Shown here piece after piece: positions 43,856 to 54,458 of a stretch of DNA of 64,000 nt (positions are counted from its first letter, which is position 1; each line of letters opens with the position of its first letter). The translations under genes and the position numbers were made by a program. The DNA comes from Burkholderia arboris (GTDB taxonomy: Bacteria; Pseudomonadota; Gammaproteobacteria; Burkholderiales; Burkholderiaceae), in the NCBI RefSeq assembly GCF_902499125.1, contig NZ_CABVPX010000015.1, forward strand, positions 62,001-126,000, written 5' to 3'. The notes beneath the pieces were generated by a model that saw nothing but the letters and a program-made list of their open reading frames with translations, ran no database searches and was not told the origin of the DNA.

Positions 43856-44743
43856 ATGAACGATTCGTATCCCAGTCGTAAGCCAACCGACAAACCGCAA
43901 GAAAAGCGCTCGCTGCTCGAGCGCCTGACCGACTTCATCTCGCCCGAGCCCGAATCCCGCGGCGAGCTGCTGGAAATCCTCCAGGACGCCCACGAACGCA
44001 ACCTGATCGACGCCGACTCGCTGTCGATGATCGAAGGCGTGTTCCAGGTATCCGATCTGTGCGCCCGCGACATCATGGTGCCGCGCGCGCAGATGGACGC
44101 GATCAACATCGCCGACAAGCCCGAGGATTTCATCCCGTTCGTCCTCGAAAAGGCGCACTCGCGCTACCCGGTGTACGAGGAGAACCGCGACAACGTCATC
44201 GGCGTGCTGCTCGCGAAGGATCTGCTGCGCTTCTATGCCGAAGACGAGTTCGACGTACGCGGAATGCTGCGCCCGGCCGTGTTCATTCCGGAATCGAAGC
44301 GCCTGAACGTGCTGCTGCACGACTTCCGCGTGAACCGCAATCACCTGGCGATCGTCGTCGACGAATACGGCGGTGTCGCGGGCCTGATCACGATCGAGGA
44401 CGTGCTCGAACAGATCGTCGGCGACATCGAGGACGAATACGATTTCGACGAGGAAGCCGGCAACATCATCTCGGGGCCGGACGGCCGCTATCGCGTGCGC
44501 GCACTCACCGAGATCGAGCAGTTCAACGAGGTATTCGGCACCGATTTCCCCGACGACGAGGTCGATACCATCGGCGGGCTGATCACCCATCATTTCGGAC
44601 GCGTGCCGCACCGCGGCGAGAAGCTGCAGCTCGGCAACCTCGTGTTCGAAATCCAGCGCGGCGATGCGCGCCAGGTTCACGTGCTGCTGGTGCGCCGCAA
44701 CCCGCTCGCCAGCCGCCGCGCCGAAACCTCGCACGAAGACTGA
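43856..44743 (+). CDS. corC: CorC/HlyC-family CBS-domain protein (YbeX)
   Basis: This 295-residue cytoplasmic protein has two CBS domains (about residues 70-195; R-D-I-M-V-P-R-A-Q-M at the first, V-D-E-Y-G-G-V-A-G-L-I-T-I-E-D at the second). A C-terminal CorC_HlyC FAD-binding-like domain ends V-F-E-I-Q-R-G-D-A-R-Q-V-H-V. It was linked to magnesium/cobalt efflux in enteric bacteria and, as YbeX, to ribosome metabolism. It is followed after 52 bases by lnt. Confidence 0.94.
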   Translation: MNDSYPSRKPTDKPQEKRSLLERLTDFISPEPESRGELLEILQDAHERNLIDADSLSMIEGVFQVSDLCARDIMVPRAQMDAINIADKPEDFIPFVLEKAHSRYPVYEENRDNVIGVLLAKDLLRFYAEDEFDVRGMLRPAVFIPESKRLNVLLHDFRVNRNHLAIVVDEYGGVAGLITIEDVLEQIVGDIEDEYDFDEEAGNIISGPDGRYRVRALTEIEQFNEVFGTDFPDDEVDTIGGLITHHFGRVPHRGEKLQLGNLVFEIQRGDARQVHVLLVRRNPLASRRAETSHED

Positions 44744-44795
44744 CCGTTCCGCGCCAGCCGCGCTTCCTTCAACCGCTCGCCCACTTCCGCTTCAC

Positions 44796-46496
44796 ATGGA
44801 CGATCCGATCCCGTCCCGCCCGGCTGGCGGCTTTCTCGCGCCGGCGCCCGGCCGCGCGCTGCCGCGCTGGCACTACCCGGCCGCGCTGCTCGCCGGCGCG
44901 GCCAATACGCTCAGCTTCGCACCGACGCCGCATGGCGGCTGGCTGCAGCTCGTCGTATTCGTCTGGTTTTTCGCGCAACTGACGCGCACGTCGAGCTGGC
45001 GCGGCGCCGCGCTCACCGGCGGCGCATTCGGCTTCGGCAACTTCATCAGCGGCATCTGGTGGCTCTACATCAGCATGCACGTGTACGGCGAGATGGCCGC
45101 GCCGCTCGCGGGCGGCGCGCTCGTGCTGTTCGCGCTGTACCTGTCGCTGTACCCGGCGTTCTCGGCCGGGCTGTGGTCGTTCTGCGCGGGCCATGCGTGG
45201 CATCGCCGCACCCCCGACCCCCGCCCGTTCTCGCCGACCTGGCACGGCGCGTTCGCCTTCGCGAGCGCGTGGGCGCTCGGCGAATGGCTGCGCGGCACCC
45301 TGTTCACCGGCTTTCCGTGGCTCGCCAGCGGCTACCCGCAGGTCGACGGCCCGTTCGCGGGCTTCGCGCCGGTGGTCGGCGTGTACGGGATCGCGTGGGT
45401 GCTCGCGTTGTTCGCCGCGCTGGTCGTGCAGGCGCTCGTCGCCGCGCGCCCGTCGCCCGTGCGTGACGACGGGGCGGGCAGCGCGAACGGCTACGCACGC
45501 GTGCGCATCGCCGCGCCGGCCGGCGTGGCGGTTGCGCTCGTCGCGGCCGGCCTCGGGCTGTCGCAGGTCACGTGGACCGTGCCCGCGAACGCGCCGCTCA
45601 CGGTGCGGCTGCTGCAGGGCAACGTGAAGCAGGACATCAAGTTCGAGCAGGAAGGCATCGACGCGGCGATCAAGATGTACCAGCAGATGATCGTCGAAAA
45701 GCCGGCCGACCTGATCGTCACGCCCGAAACCGCGATCGCGGTGATGATCCAGGAGCTGCCCGAGCCGTTCGCCGTCGCGATCCGCAAATTCAGCGACACG
45801 ACGGGCTCGGCCGTGCTGTTCGGCGCGGTCGGCGCGTCGGTGACCGAGGACGGCCACTACGTCGACTATACGAACAGCCTGTACGGCGTGACGCCGAACT
45901 CGCGCGACATCTATCACTACGACAAGCACCATCTCGTGCCCTTCGGCGAATTCATCCCGTGGGGCTTCCGCTGGTTCGTCAACCTGATGAAGATGCCGCT
46001 CGGCGACTTCGCGCGCGGCGCGCCCGTGCAGAAGCCGTTCCTCGTGCACAACCAGCCCGTGATGGCCGACATCTGCTACGAGGACTTGTTCGGCGAGGAA
46101 ATCGCCGCGACGATCCGCGACAACCCGCAGCCGCCCGGCGTCCTCGTCAACGTGACGAACCTCGCATGGTTCGGCGACACGATCGCGCTCGACCAGCACC
46201 TGCAGATCGCGCGGATGCGGTCGCTCGAAACGGGCCGGCCGATGCTGCGCTCGACCAACACGGGCATGACCGCCGCGATCGACGCACACGGGCGCGTGCT
46301 CGGCCAGCTGAAGCCGTTCACGATCGGCTCGCTCGACGTGCGGATCGAAGGCACGAGCGGCTTCACGCCGTACGTGACGAGCGGCAACAACATCGTGCTC
46401 GCGGTGTCGTTCGTGCTGCTCGCGTTCGGCTTCACGTTCGGGCCGGGGCTGCGCCGGCGCAACGGCCGGAAGAACGGCGACGGCCAGCCCGAATGA
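44796..46496 (+). CDS. lnt: Apolipoprotein N-acyltransferase
   Basis: This 566-residue integral inner-membrane enzyme adds the third acyl chain to the N-terminal cysteine of lipoproteins. About seven transmembrane segments (residues 30-260, plus one at the C-terminus) flank a nitrilase-like periplasmic domain. Its triad is Glu311 (T-P-E-T-A-I), Lys377 (Y-D-K-H-H-L-V-P-F-G-E) and Cys427 (D-I-C-Y-E-D). The distances of 66 and 50 residues compare well with 68 and 52 in E. coli. ATG 44796 begins MDDPIPSRPAGG. It ends the conserved miaB-to-lnt block and is convergent with the next gene. Confidence 0.96.
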   Translation: MDDPIPSRPAGGFLAPAPGRALPRWHYPAALLAGAANTLSFAPTPHGGWLQLVVFVWFFAQLTRTSSWRGAALTGGAFGFGNFISGIWWLYISMHVYGEMAAPLAGGALVLFALYLSLYPAFSAGLWSFCAGHAWHRRTPDPRPFSPTWHGAFAFASAWALGEWLRGTLFTGFPWLASGYPQVDGPFAGFAPVVGVYGIAWVLALFAALVVQALVAARPSPVRDDGAGSANGYARVRIAAPAGVAVALVAAGLGLSQVTWTVPANAPLTVRLLQGNVKQDIKFEQEGIDAAIKMYQQMIVEKPADLIVTPETAIAVMIQELPEPFAVAIRKFSDTTGSAVLFGAVGASVTEDGHYVDYTNSLYGVTPNSRDIYHYDKHHLVPFGEFIPWGFRWFVNLMKMPLGDFARGAPVQKPFLVHNQPVMADICYEDLFGEEIAATIRDNPQPPGVLVNVTNLAWFGDTIALDQHLQIARMRSLETGRPMLRSTNTGMTAAIDAHGRVLGQLKPFTIGSLDVRIEGTSGFTPYVTSGNNIVLAVSFVLLAFGFTFGPGLRRRNGRKNGDGQPE

Positions 46497-46550
46497 CGCA
46501 GACGGCCGCCGCTGCGTGCGGCAGCCCATGACCGCGAACCGGCCGGCCGC

Positions 46551-48197
46551 TCAGGCCTGCCGGGCCGGTTGAACCGGCTGCGCGGCCAGGCTTCGCAGGT
46601 CGCGACTCACCGCCTCCATCACCGGCGCCCAGGTACCGAACGCCGGCTGCCGGTACAGCGTCGCGGTCGGATACCACGGGCTGTCCGTGCGTTCGAGCAG
46701 CCACGGCCAGTGCGGATTCACGTCGAGCAGCACCCACGTGCGCGCGCCGAGCGCGCCCGCCAGGTGCGCGACCGACGTGCACACGGTCATCACGAGATCC
46801 AGCGCGCCGATGAACGCGGCCGTATCGTCGAAGCTCGTCAGCTCGGCCGTGAAGTCCTCGATCGCGAAGCCGGTCGCACGAGCCGCCTCGACGTCCGCCT
46901 GCGCGCCCGGCTGCAGCGAATAGAACGCGACGCCGTCGATCCCGCGGAACGCATCGGCATAGCGCTCGAGCCCGACGCGCCGGAACGGGTTGCGCTGGTG
47001 GCCCGCACTGCCCGTCCACACGAGCCCGACCTTCAGCCGGCGGTCACCCGCGAGCCGCGCGCGCCACGCATCGCGTGCATCCGGGTCGGCCCGCAGGTAC
47101 GGTACCGACGACGCGAGCGTCGACGCTTCCATCCCGAGCATCAGCGGCAGGCCGATCAGCGGCACCTCGTAATCGAATGCCGGCAGCACGTCGACGCCGC
47201 CGCCCGCGCCGAAACCATCCGCATGCGCGCCGAGGCTGCGCTGCATCAGCGTGCCGACCTGCGGGAACGTATTCCACACGAGCCGGCCGCCCTCGCGATG
47301 CACGCGCTCGGCGAGCGGCGCGACGTAGCGGCAGAACTGCAGCACGTCACCGAGCCCTTGCTCGCCCCACACCAGCAGCGTCTTGCCCGCGAGCGGCTCG
47401 CCCTGCCAGCGCGGGCCCGGCAGCGCCGGCAGGCGGCCGCGCAACTCGCCCGCCCCGTCCCAGCGCGCCTCGTGGCCGCGCCAGCCGGCCGCGTAGTTGC
47501 CGCGCACGAGCTGGATGATCGCGAGGTTGAAGCGGTACGACGCATCGTCGGGCGCCAGCTCGCACGCGCGTACGGCGCAGCGCTCGGCATCGTCCCAGCG
47601 CTGCGCCTCCTTCATCGCCATCGCGACGTTGTTCATCGCGAGCGCGTTGTCGGGCGCGAGGGCGGCCAGCCGCGCGGCGCACGCGAGCGCGCCGTCGAGG
47701 TCGTGCGTCGCGATCCGCGCGACGACGAGATTGATCCACGCCTGCACGTCTTGCGGATCGTGCGTCACGGCCGCGTCGAGCAGCGCGATCTCCTCCGCGC
47801 GGTCGCCGCCCGACAGCCGCAGCGCGATCGCGAGGTTGTTGCGCAGCGACGGCCGGCCGGCATCGATCGCCAGCGCCGCGCGGTACGGCGCGACGGCATC
47901 CGCGTGGCGGCCGGCCATCTGCAGCGCATAGCCGTGATTGAAGTACGTGCCCGCGCCCGGCTGCGCGCGCGCCGCGCATCCGGCAAGCGCCAGCGCGTCG
48001 GCGGTGCGCTGCCGCGCGACGAGTGTCGTCGTGAGCTGCGCGAGCGCGTCGGCATCGACCGCATGCAGATGGGCGGCGGCGGCGAGCCACAGGTCGTGCG
48101 CGGCGCGCTCGCCGCGCGCCTGCGCGTCGGCGGCCTGCCCGAGCAGTGCGAGGAATGGCGGAAGCAGCGGAATGAGGATGTCGGTCGGGGCGTCCAT
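46551..48197 (-). CDS. TPR-repeat protein with a C-terminal glycosyltransferase-like domain
   Basis: In this 548-residue protein, residues about 60-240 hold four or so tetratricopeptide repeats ([35 protein letters not shown]). From about residue 260, [18 protein letters not shown] and the late [18 protein letters not shown] match the heptosyltransferase-like GT9/GT-B fold. Proteins of this plan glycosylate surface or flagellar proteins or act as O-linked transferases, but no donor is known. The start ATG 48197 has a poor ribosome site, and the frame is open further upstream. It is divergent from glyQ. Confidence 0.8.
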   Translation of the reverse strand: MDAPTDILIPLLPPFLALLGQAADAQARGERAAHDLWLAAAAHLHAVDADALAQLTTTLVARQRTADALALAGCAARAQPGAGTYFNHGYALQMAGRHADAVAPYRAALAIDAGRPSLRNNLAIALRLSGGDRAEEIALLDAAVTHDPQDVQAWINLVVARIATHDLDGALACAARLAALAPDNALAMNNVAMAMKEAQRWDDAERCAVRACELAPDDASYRFNLAIIQLVRGNYAAGWRGHEARWDGAGELRGRLPALPGPRWQGEPLAGKTLLVWGEQGLGDVLQFCRYVAPLAERVHREGGRLVWNTFPQVGTLMQRSLGAHADGFGAGGGVDVLPAFDYEVPLIGLPLMLGMEASTLASSVPYLRADPDARDAWRARLAGDRRLKVGLVWTGSAGHQRNPFRRVGLERYADAFRGIDGVAFYSLQPGAQADVEAARATGFAIEDFTAELTSFDDTAAFIGALDLVMTVCTSVAHLAGALGARTWVLLDVNPHWPWLLERTDSPWYPTATLYRQPAFGTWAPVMEAVSRDLRSLAAQPVQPARQA

Positions 48198-48519
48198 GCA
48201 GTCGGCGTCGGCAAGCGGTGACGCGGCACGCGTGGCGCGCGCCGCAATAGGCGCAATCTTAACGCCCGCGCGAAGCGGCGCGGCATGCGCGTCGCGGCGG
48301 GCCGCACGCAGCCGCGCGGCGCCCGCGGGTCGTGCGTGCGCAGGCCGCGGGAAGCCGGCCGGATGCGGCCTCGCCTGCGTTCCGGTCGCATCCGGCCGCC
48401 GATCCGGTAAAATTACGCGTTTCAGCACACTAACAAGCCGCGCCGCCGCGCGAGCCGACCCTCCGGGCCCTGCCCGGAGCGCCGCCCGCAACGGAGCGCC
48501 AGCGCCACGAAGGCTCTTC
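48198..48519. other. Gene-free divergent region before glyQ
   Basis: About 320 bases with no supported gene. A -10-like TAAAAT lies at 48408-48413, about 107 bases before glyQ, in an AT-richer patch; a good -35 is not evident. An inverted pair TCCGGTCGCATCCGGCC lies just upstream. Confidence 0.35.
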
Positions 48520-49524
48520 ATGCTTACGTTTCAGCAAATCATCCTGACGCTGCAGTCCTACTGGGACAAGCAGGGTTGCGCCCTGCTCCAGCCCATCGAC
48601 ATGGAAGTCGGCGCGGGTACGTCGCACGTCCACACGTTCCTGCGCGCGATCGGCCCCGAGCCGTGGCGCGCCGCGTACGTGCAGCCGTCGCGCCGCCCGA
48701 AGGACGGCCGCTACGGCGAGAACCCGAACCGCCTGCAGCACTACTACCAGTACCAGGTCGTGCTCAAGCCGGCGCCGGAAAACATCCTCGACCTGTACCT
48801 CGGCTCGCTCGCAGCGCTCGGCTTCGACCTGAAGCAGAACGACGTGCGCTTCGTCGAGGACGACTGGGAAAACCCGACGCTCGGCGCGTGGGGCCTCGGC
48901 TGGGAAGTGTGGCTGAACGGGATGGAAGTCACGCAGTTCACGTACTTCCAGGAAGTCGGCGGCCTCGAATGCAAGCCGGTGCTCGGCGAAATCACGTACG
49001 GCCTCGAGCGCCTCGCGATGTACCTGCAGAAGGTCGAGAACGTGTACGACCTCGTGTGGACCGAGTGGGAAGAGCAAGGCCCGAACGGCCCCGAGCTGCG
49101 GCGCCTGTCGTATGGCGACGTGTACCACCAGAACGAGGTCGAGCAGTCGACCTACAACTTCGAGCACGCGAACGTCGACCTGCTGTTCACGTTCTTCAAC
49201 AGCTACGAAGCGGAAGCGAAGAAGATGATCGACGCGCAGCTCGCGCTGCCCGCGTACGAGCTCGTGCTGAAGGCCGGCCACACGTTCAACCTGCTCGACG
49301 CGCGCGGCGCGATCTCGGTCACCGAGCGTGCAGCGTACATCGGCCGCATCCGCGCTCTGTCGCGTCTCGTCGCGCAGGCTTACTACGACTCGCGCGAGAA
49401 GCTCGGCTTCCCGATGCTCGGCAATCCGCCGGGCGTGCCGGGCCTCACCACCGACGCCCAGGACGCCGCGCAGCCGGCATGGGCGCCGCCGCTCAAGGTC
49501 GAACGCAAGATCGATCAGGACTGA
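48520..49524 (+). CDS. glyQ: Glycyl-tRNA synthetase alpha subunit
   Basis: This 334-residue class II aminoacyl-tRNA synthetase catalytic subunit works in an alpha2-beta2 complex. It begins [33 protein letters not shown] and contains the class II motifs, including [25 protein letters not shown] and [14 protein letters not shown]. The C-terminal tail is somewhat longer than in E. coli (about 303). glyS follows after 22 bases. Confidence 0.98.
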   Translation: MLTFQQIILTLQSYWDKQGCALLQPIDMEVGAGTSHVHTFLRAIGPEPWRAAYVQPSRRPKDGRYGENPNRLQHYYQYQVVLKPAPENILDLYLGSLAALGFDLKQNDVRFVEDDWENPTLGAWGLGWEVWLNGMEVTQFTYFQEVGGLECKPVLGEITYGLERLAMYLQKVENVYDLVWTEWEEQGPNGPELRRLSYGDVYHQNEVEQSTYNFEHANVDLLFTFFNSYEAEAKKMIDAQLALPAYELVLKAGHTFNLLDARGAISVTERAAYIGRIRALSRLVAQAYYDSREKLGFPMLGNPPGVPGLTTDAQDAAQPAWAPPLKVERKIDQD

Positions 49525-49546
49525 CGAGACGAGATTTATTCCAATC

Positions 49547-51646
49547 ATGACGCACAATCATCCCGCCCCCCTGCTCGTCGAACTGCTGACCGAAGAGCTG
49601 CCGCCGAAGGCCCTCGCGCGCCTCGGCGACGCATTCGCCGAAGGTCTCGCGCAACGCCTCGCGGCGCGCGACCTCGTCGAAGGCGAACTCGTGTTCGAAC
49701 GCTACGCCACGCCGCGCCGCCTCGCCGTCGTCGTGCAGAACGTGCGCGCGGTCGCGCCTGACCGGCAAGTCCGCGAAAAAGTCCTGCCCGTGTCGGTCGC
49801 ACTCGACGCCGAAGGCAAGCCGACGGCCCCGCTCGCGAAGAAGCTCGCGGCGCTCGGCCACCCGAACCTGTCGATCGCCGATCTCGAGCGCGCGCAGGAC
49901 GGCAAGGCCGAAGCGTTCTTCATCAACTACTCGGCGGCCGGCGCCACGCTCGCCGACGGCCTGCAGGCCGCGCTCGACGAAGCGCTCGCGAAGCTGCCGA
50001 TCCCGAAATTCATGACGTACCAGCGCCCGGACGGCTCGGACGTGAAGTTCGTGCGCCCGGTGCATCGCCTGACGGTGCTGCACGACGACCGCGTCGTGCC
50101 CGTCACCGCGTTCGGCGTCGATGCTGGCGACACCACGCTCGGCCACCGCTTCCTGTCCGACGGCCTGGTCGCGATCCAGCATGCGCGCGCGTACGCCGAC
50201 ACGCTGCGCGACAAGGGCCGCGTGATCGCGCACTTCGCCGATCGCCGCGAAACGATCCGCACGCAGTTGAACGAGCATGCAAACGGCGACACGGTCGTGA
50301 TGCCCGAATCGCTGCTCGACGAAGTGACGTCGCTGGTCGAATGGCCGGTCGTCTATCCGTGCCGCTTCGAGGACGAATTCCTGCAGGTTCCGCAGGAATG
50401 CCTGATCCTCACGATGCAGACGAACCAGAAGTATTTCGCGCTGACCGACGTCGCCGGCAAGCTGCGCTCGCGCTTCCTGATCGTGTCGAACATCGAGACG
50501 AAGACGCCGGGCGAGATCATCGAAGGCAACGAGCGCGTCGTGCGCCCGCGCCTCGCCGATGCGAAGTTCTTCTTCGAGCAGGACAAGAAGAAGCCGCTCG
50601 CCGACCGCGTGCCGCAGCTCGCGAACGTCGTCTATCACAACAAGCTCGGTTCGGCGCTCGCGCGCGTCGAACGCCTCGAGGCGCTGGCCGGCGAGATCGC
50701 CCCCGCGATCGGCGCCGACGCCACGCAAGCGAAGCGCGCCGCGCGCCTCGCGAAGGCCGACCTGCTGACCGACATGGTCGGCGAGTTTCCGGAACTGCAG
50801 GGCACGATGGGCACGTACTACGCGCGCCACGACGGCGAAGCCGACGACGTCGCGCTCGCCTGCGCCGAGCACTATCAGCCGCGCTTCTCCGGCGACGCGC
50901 TGCCGACCACGCCCGTGTCGACCGCCGTCGCGCTTGCCGACAAGCTCGAGACGATCGTCGGCATCTGGGGCATCGGCCTTGCGCCGACCGGCGAGAAGGA
51001 TCCGTTCGCACTGCGCCGCCACGCGCTCGGCGTGCTGCGCCTGCTGCTCGAGAAGCAGCTACCGCTCGATCTCGTGTCGCTGTTGCGCACGGCCCACGCG
51101 CGCTTCGAAGGCGTGCCGGGCGTCGCCGAGTCGACCGATGCCATCTTCGCGTTCTTCATGGATCGCCTGCGCGGCCTGCTGCGCGAGCGCGGCTATTCGG
51201 CCGGCGAAATCGATGCCGTGCTGAGCCTGAACCCGACGCGCATCGACGATCTCGTCGCGCGCCTCGACGCGGTGCGCGAATTCACGCGCCTCGCGGAAGC
51301 CGAAGCGCTCGCGGCCGCGAACAAGCGGATCTCGAACATCCTGAAGAAGTCGGAAGGCGGCGCGAGCGGTTCGGTGCAGCCGGCGCTGCTCGTCGAGGCC
51401 GCCGAGAAGGCGCTGCACGAACAGCTCGCGGCCGTCACGCCGCACGTTCAGTCGCAGCTCGAGGCGCGGGCGTACACGGGCGCGCTGTCGGCGCTCGCCG
51501 CGCTGCGCGCACCGGTCGACACGTTCTTCAACGACGTGATGGTCAACGCGGAAGATCCGGCACTGCGCGCGAACCGTCTCGCGCTGCTGTTCGCGCTGCA
51601 CCAGCAGATGAACTGCGTCGCCGACATCTCGAAGCTCGCCGCATAA
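49547..51646 (+). CDS. glyS: Glycyl-tRNA synthetase beta subunit
   Basis: This 699-residue partner of GlyQ is needed for tRNA binding and activity. The N-terminal [16 protein letters not shown], then [18 protein letters not shown] and [14 protein letters not shown] are family hallmarks. The anticodon-binding-like domain is at the C-terminus. ATG 49547 begins the conserved region. It is followed after 10 bases by gmhB. Confidence 0.98.
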   Translation: MTHNHPAPLLVELLTEELPPKALARLGDAFAEGLAQRLAARDLVEGELVFERYATPRRLAVVVQNVRAVAPDRQVREKVLPVSVALDAEGKPTAPLAKKLAALGHPNLSIADLERAQDGKAEAFFINYSAAGATLADGLQAALDEALAKLPIPKFMTYQRPDGSDVKFVRPVHRLTVLHDDRVVPVTAFGVDAGDTTLGHRFLSDGLVAIQHARAYADTLRDKGRVIAHFADRRETIRTQLNEHANGDTVVMPESLLDEVTSLVEWPVVYPCRFEDEFLQVPQECLILTMQTNQKYFALTDVAGKLRSRFLIVSNIETKTPGEIIEGNERVVRPRLADAKFFFEQDKKKPLADRVPQLANVVYHNKLGSALARVERLEALAGEIAPAIGADATQAKRAARLAKADLLTDMVGEFPELQGTMGTYYARHDGEADDVALACAEHYQPRFSGDALPTTPVSTAVALADKLETIVGIWGIGLAPTGEKDPFALRRHALGVLRLLLEKQLPLDLVSLLRTAHARFEGVPGVAESTDAIFAFFMDRLRGLLRERGYSAGEIDAVLSLNPTRIDDLVARLDAVREFTRLAEAEALAAANKRISNILKKSEGGASGSVQPALLVEAAEKALHEQLAAVTPHVQSQLEARAYTGALSALAALRAPVDTFFNDVMVNAEDPALRANRLALLFALHQQMNCVADISKLAA

Positions 51647-51656
51647 GGGCCGCACG

Positions 51657-52220
51657 ATGCCGACCAGCCCCAACCGAAAGCTCGTCGTCCTCGACCGGGA
51701 CGGCGTGATCAACGTCGATTCGGATGCGTTCATCAAGACGCCCGACGAATGGATCGCGCTGCCCGGCAGCCTCGAGGCGATCGCCCGGCTCAACCACGCG
51801 GGCTATCGCGTGGTCGTCGCGACCAACCAGTCCGGCATCGGTCGCGGGCTGTTCGACATGGCCACCCTCAACGAGATGCACCTGAAGATGCATCGCGCGG
51901 CGGCCGCGGTCGGCGCGCGCATCGACGCGGTGTTCTTCTGCCCGCACACGGCCGAGGATCATTGCGACTGCCGCAAGCCGAAACCCGGCATGATGCAGAT
52001 GATCACCGAGCGCTTCGAGATCGATCCCGATCACACGCCGGTCGTCGGCGATTCGCTGCGCGACCTGCAGGCCGGCGTCGCGGTCGGCTTCCAGCCGCAC
52101 CTCGTGCTGACCGGCAAGGGCAAGAAGACGCTCGCTGCGGGCAATCTGCCGCCCGGCACGAAGGTGCACGACGACCTGCGCGCGTTCGCGCTCGATTTCC
52201 TTTCTCACGAACACGAGTGA
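51657..52220 (+). CDS. gmhB: D-glycero-beta-D-manno-heptose-1,7-bisphosphate 7-phosphatase
   Basis: This 187-residue HAD phosphatase acts in ADP-heptose synthesis for the lipopolysaccharide core. HAD motif I is V-L-D-R-D-G-V-I-N, and motif II appears as V-A-T-N-Q-S-G-I-G-R-G. The zinc-loop cysteines and histidine (C-P-H-T-A-E-D-H-C-D-C-R-K-P-K-P-G-M) and the late V-G-D-S-L-R-D-L-Q-A-G are all present. The zinc loop is shorter than in E. coli. It sits within the glyQ-glyS-gmhB-plsC run, with gaps of 10 to 22 bases. Confidence 0.93.
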   Translation: MPTSPNRKLVVLDRDGVINVDSDAFIKTPDEWIALPGSLEAIARLNHAGYRVVVATNQSGIGRGLFDMATLNEMHLKMHRAAAAVGARIDAVFFCPHTAEDHCDCRKPKPGMMQMITERFEIDPDHTPVVGDSLRDLQAGVAVGFQPHLVLTGKGKKTLAAGNLPPGTKVHDDLRAFALDFLSHEHE

Positions 52221-52236
52221 TGCGGCTGCCGCGCGC

Positions 52237-53028
52237 ATGCTCCCTAACGCCAGACTCACGCCGATGCGCTTCGTCCGCTCCCTGCTGCTGCTGATCTACT
52301 TCATCCTGTACACGGTGCCGTACGCCACCGCGTGCTTCATTGCGTTCCCGTTCATGCGCCCCGACGCGCGCTACTGGATGGCGGCCGGCTGGTGCAAGTC
52401 GACGCTGTTCGTCGTGCGCTGGCTGAACGGCATCCGCTACCGGATCGAAGGGATGGAGAACCTGCCCGACGGTCCGGCCGTGCTGCTGTCGAAGCACCAG
52501 TCCGCATGGGAAACACTCGCGTTTCCGGCGCTGATGCCGAAGCCGCTCTGCTATGTATTCAAGCGCGAGCTGCTGTACGTGCCGTTCTTCGGCTGGGCGC
52601 TCGGGTTGCTGCACATGGTCAACATCAACCGCAAGGAAGGCAAGAACGCGTTCACCTCGGTGATCCGCCAGGGCAGGAAGCGCCTGTCCGAAGGCGCATG
52701 GATGATCATGTTCCCCGAAGGCACGCGCACGCCGGTCGGCAAGCAGGGCAAGTACAAGACGGGCGGCGCACGCTTCGCGATCGAAACCGGCACGCCGGTC
52801 GTGCCGATCGCGCACAATGCAGGTCGGGTGTGGCCGCGCAACTCGTTCACGAAATTCCCGGGCGTCGTCACCGTGTCGATCGGCAAGCCGATCCCCAGCG
52901 ACGGGCTGACGCCCGATGTATTGAACTCGCAGGTCGAAGCATGGATCGAAGCGGAAATGCGCCGCATCGATCCCGATTCCTATCGCCAGGCGGGCAATGC
53001 CGGCACGCGCGATGCCGCGCGCGCCTGA
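52237..53028 (+). CDS. plsC: 1-acyl-sn-glycerol-3-phosphate acyltransferase
   Basis: This 263-residue inner-membrane enzyme makes phosphatidic acid from lysophosphatidic acid. An N-terminal helix (about residues 10-35) is followed by the acyltransferase motifs S-K-H-Q-S-A-W-E-T, F-K-R-E-L, F-P-E-G-T-R-T and V-P-I-A-H-N-A-G. The catalytic motif is H-x4-E rather than the textbook H-x4-D. ATG 52237 and in-frame ATG 52264 (MRFVRSLL) are both possible; neither has a clear ribosome site. It follows gmhB by 16 bases, so translation may be coupled. Confidence 0.92.
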   Translation: MLPNARLTPMRFVRSLLLLIYFILYTVPYATACFIAFPFMRPDARYWMAAGWCKSTLFVVRWLNGIRYRIEGMENLPDGPAVLLSKHQSAWETLAFPALMPKPLCYVFKRELLYVPFFGWALGLLHMVNINRKEGKNAFTSVIRQGRKRLSEGAWMIMFPEGTRTPVGKQGKYKTGGARFAIETGTPVVPIAHNAGRVWPRNSFTKFPGVVTVSIGKPIPSDGLTPDVLNSQVEAWIEAEMRRIDPDSYRQAGNAGTRDAARA

Positions 53029-53073
53029 AGGCCCGGATTGCAGCCGTTGCGTACGACAAAAAGAAGCGAACTG

Positions 53074-53961
53074 ATGAAACAGCGTCCGCGGCCACGGCCT
53101 GCCGTCGTGGCTCTCGATCATCGCCAGATGGATCTGCCGCTCTTCGACGGGCCGGCCGCTGCCCCGTCGGCGCCCGCCGCGCCGACAGCGCCGCCTGAAA
53201 CCTCACCTGCCTCGCCGCCCAAACCGGGCCCGGCACCCGACCGCTCGCGCGTGCGCACGTTCGCGCTCGACAGCCGCATGCTCGAATACCGGCTGAAACG
53301 TTCGGCACGCCGTACGATCGGCTTCACGATCGACGGCAGCGGGCTGTCGATCACCGCGCCGCGCTGGGTCACGCTCGCCGACATCGAAGCAGCGATCTCC
53401 GAGAAGCAACGCTGGATCTTCGCGAAGCTCGCGGAGTGGAAAACGCGCACCGAGCAACGCGCGCTGCCGCAGATCGACTGGCGCGACGGCGCGCAGCTTC
53501 CGTATCTCGGCAAGACGGTGACGATCGCGCTCGGCGCTGGCGCCGTTGCATTCGATGCCGACGCGCTGCGGCTGTCGCTGCCGCTGCCCGTGCAGGCCGA
53601 CATGCAGCAGATCAAGGATCGCGTGCAGGGCTGGCTGCAGGGCGAAGCGAAACGCATCTTCGGCGAACGCCTGCCGGTCTATGCGGAAAAACTCGGCGTC
53701 ACGTATTCGATGTATGCGCTGTCGTCGGCCGCGACGCGCTGGGGCAGCTGCTCGAGCGACGGCAAAATCCGCCTGAACTGGCGGCTGATCCATTTCCCGA
53801 TGTCGATCATCGATTACGTCGTCGCGCACGAACTGTCGCACCTGCGCGAGATGAACCACAGCCCGGCCTTCTGGCAGACCGTCGAATCGATCTTCCCGGA
53901 GTTCCGCGAAGCGCGGCACACACTCAAGCATCACCCGCCCGAATTGCTGCCGTCGCTTTGA
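53074..53961 (+). CDS. YgjP/DUF45-type metalloprotease
   Basis: This 295-residue protein has a Pro/Ala-rich, probably unstructured head (residues 1-60). The DUF45 domain follows, ending in V-A-H-E-L-S-H-L-R-E-M-N-H-S-P-A-F-W. The H-E-x-x-H zinc motif with a third His eight residues on is the M48-like active site. R-W-G-S-C and I-R-L-N-W-R-L are also conserved. The cellular role is unknown; relatives occur next to restriction and housekeeping genes. It is the last gene of the glyQ run and is followed by a strong two-way terminator. Confidence 0.88.
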   Translation: MKQRPRPRPAVVALDHRQMDLPLFDGPAAAPSAPAAPTAPPETSPASPPKPGPAPDRSRVRTFALDSRMLEYRLKRSARRTIGFTIDGSGLSITAPRWVTLADIEAAISEKQRWIFAKLAEWKTRTEQRALPQIDWRDGAQLPYLGKTVTIALGAGAVAFDADALRLSLPLPVQADMQQIKDRVQGWLQGEAKRIFGERLPVYAEKLGVTYSMYALSSAATRWGSCSSDGKIRLNWRLIHFPMSIIDYVVAHELSHLREMNHSPAFWQTVESIFPEFREARHTLKHHPPELLPSL

Positions 53962-53990
53962 CACGACGCACGCAGCGTGCGCCGCCCGGG

Positions 53991-54029
53991 AAAAAGGGCG
54001 ATGCGGGTCACCCCGCATCGCCCTTTTTT
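53991..54029. terminator. Strong bidirectional terminator
   Basis: AAAAAGGGCGATGCGGG and its complement form a perfect stem of 17 pairs (12 without the flanking A/T run) around a 4-base loop. A-run and T-run on either side make it work on both strands. It separates the metalloprotease gene from the convergent gloA. Confidence 0.92.
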
Positions 54030-54074
54030 GCAGCCGCGGCGCATCTCGCACGCCACGGCCCGCTCATCCGGCGC

Positions 54075-54458
54075 TTACTTCTTCTGGATGAACTCGATCT
54101 TGTAGCCGTCCGGATCCTCGACGAAGGCGATCACGGTCGTGCCGTGCTTCATCGGGCCCGCCTCGCGCGTGACCTTGCCGCCTTGCGCCTTGATCTTCTC
54201 GCACGCGGCGTACGCATCCTCGACCGCCACGGCCAGATGGCCGAAACCGTTGCCGAGATCGTAGGACGGCGTATCCCAGTTGTGGGTCAGCTCGATCACG
54301 GTACCCGTGCTCTCTTCTTCGTAGCCGACGAACGCGAGCGTGAACTTGCCTTCCGGATAATCCTCGCGACGCAGCAGCTTCATGCCGAGCAATTCGGTGT
54401 AGAACTTGATCGAGCGGTCGAGATCGCCGACTCGCAGCATCGTATGCAGCAAACGCAT
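54075..54458 (-). CDS. gloA: Lactoylglutathione lyase (glyoxalase I)
   Basis: This 127-residue cytoplasmic metalloenzyme converts the methylglyoxal-glutathione hemithioacetal to S-lactoylglutathione. The four metal ligands occur at exactly the E. coli numbers: His5, Glu56, His74 and Glu122. The motif [13 protein letters not shown] and [13 protein letters not shown] are typical. The absence of the longer C-terminal tail of the human form indicates the nickel-type bacterial class. ATG 54458 has a good AGGAGT upstream. Confidence 0.97.
   Translation of the reverse strand: MRLLHTMLRVGDLDRSIKFYTELLGMKLLRREDYPEGKFTLAFVGYEEESTGTVIELTHNWDTPSYDLGNGFGHLAVAVEDAYAACEKIKAQGGKVTREAGPMKHGTTVIAFVEDPDGYKIEFIQKK

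Noticed and set aside
51657..52220. The HAD protein after glyS as a histidinol phosphatase
   Set aside because: The zinc-loop cysteine pattern C-P-H...C-D-C-R-K-P and the V-G-D-S motif fit GmhB. No histidine genes are nearby.
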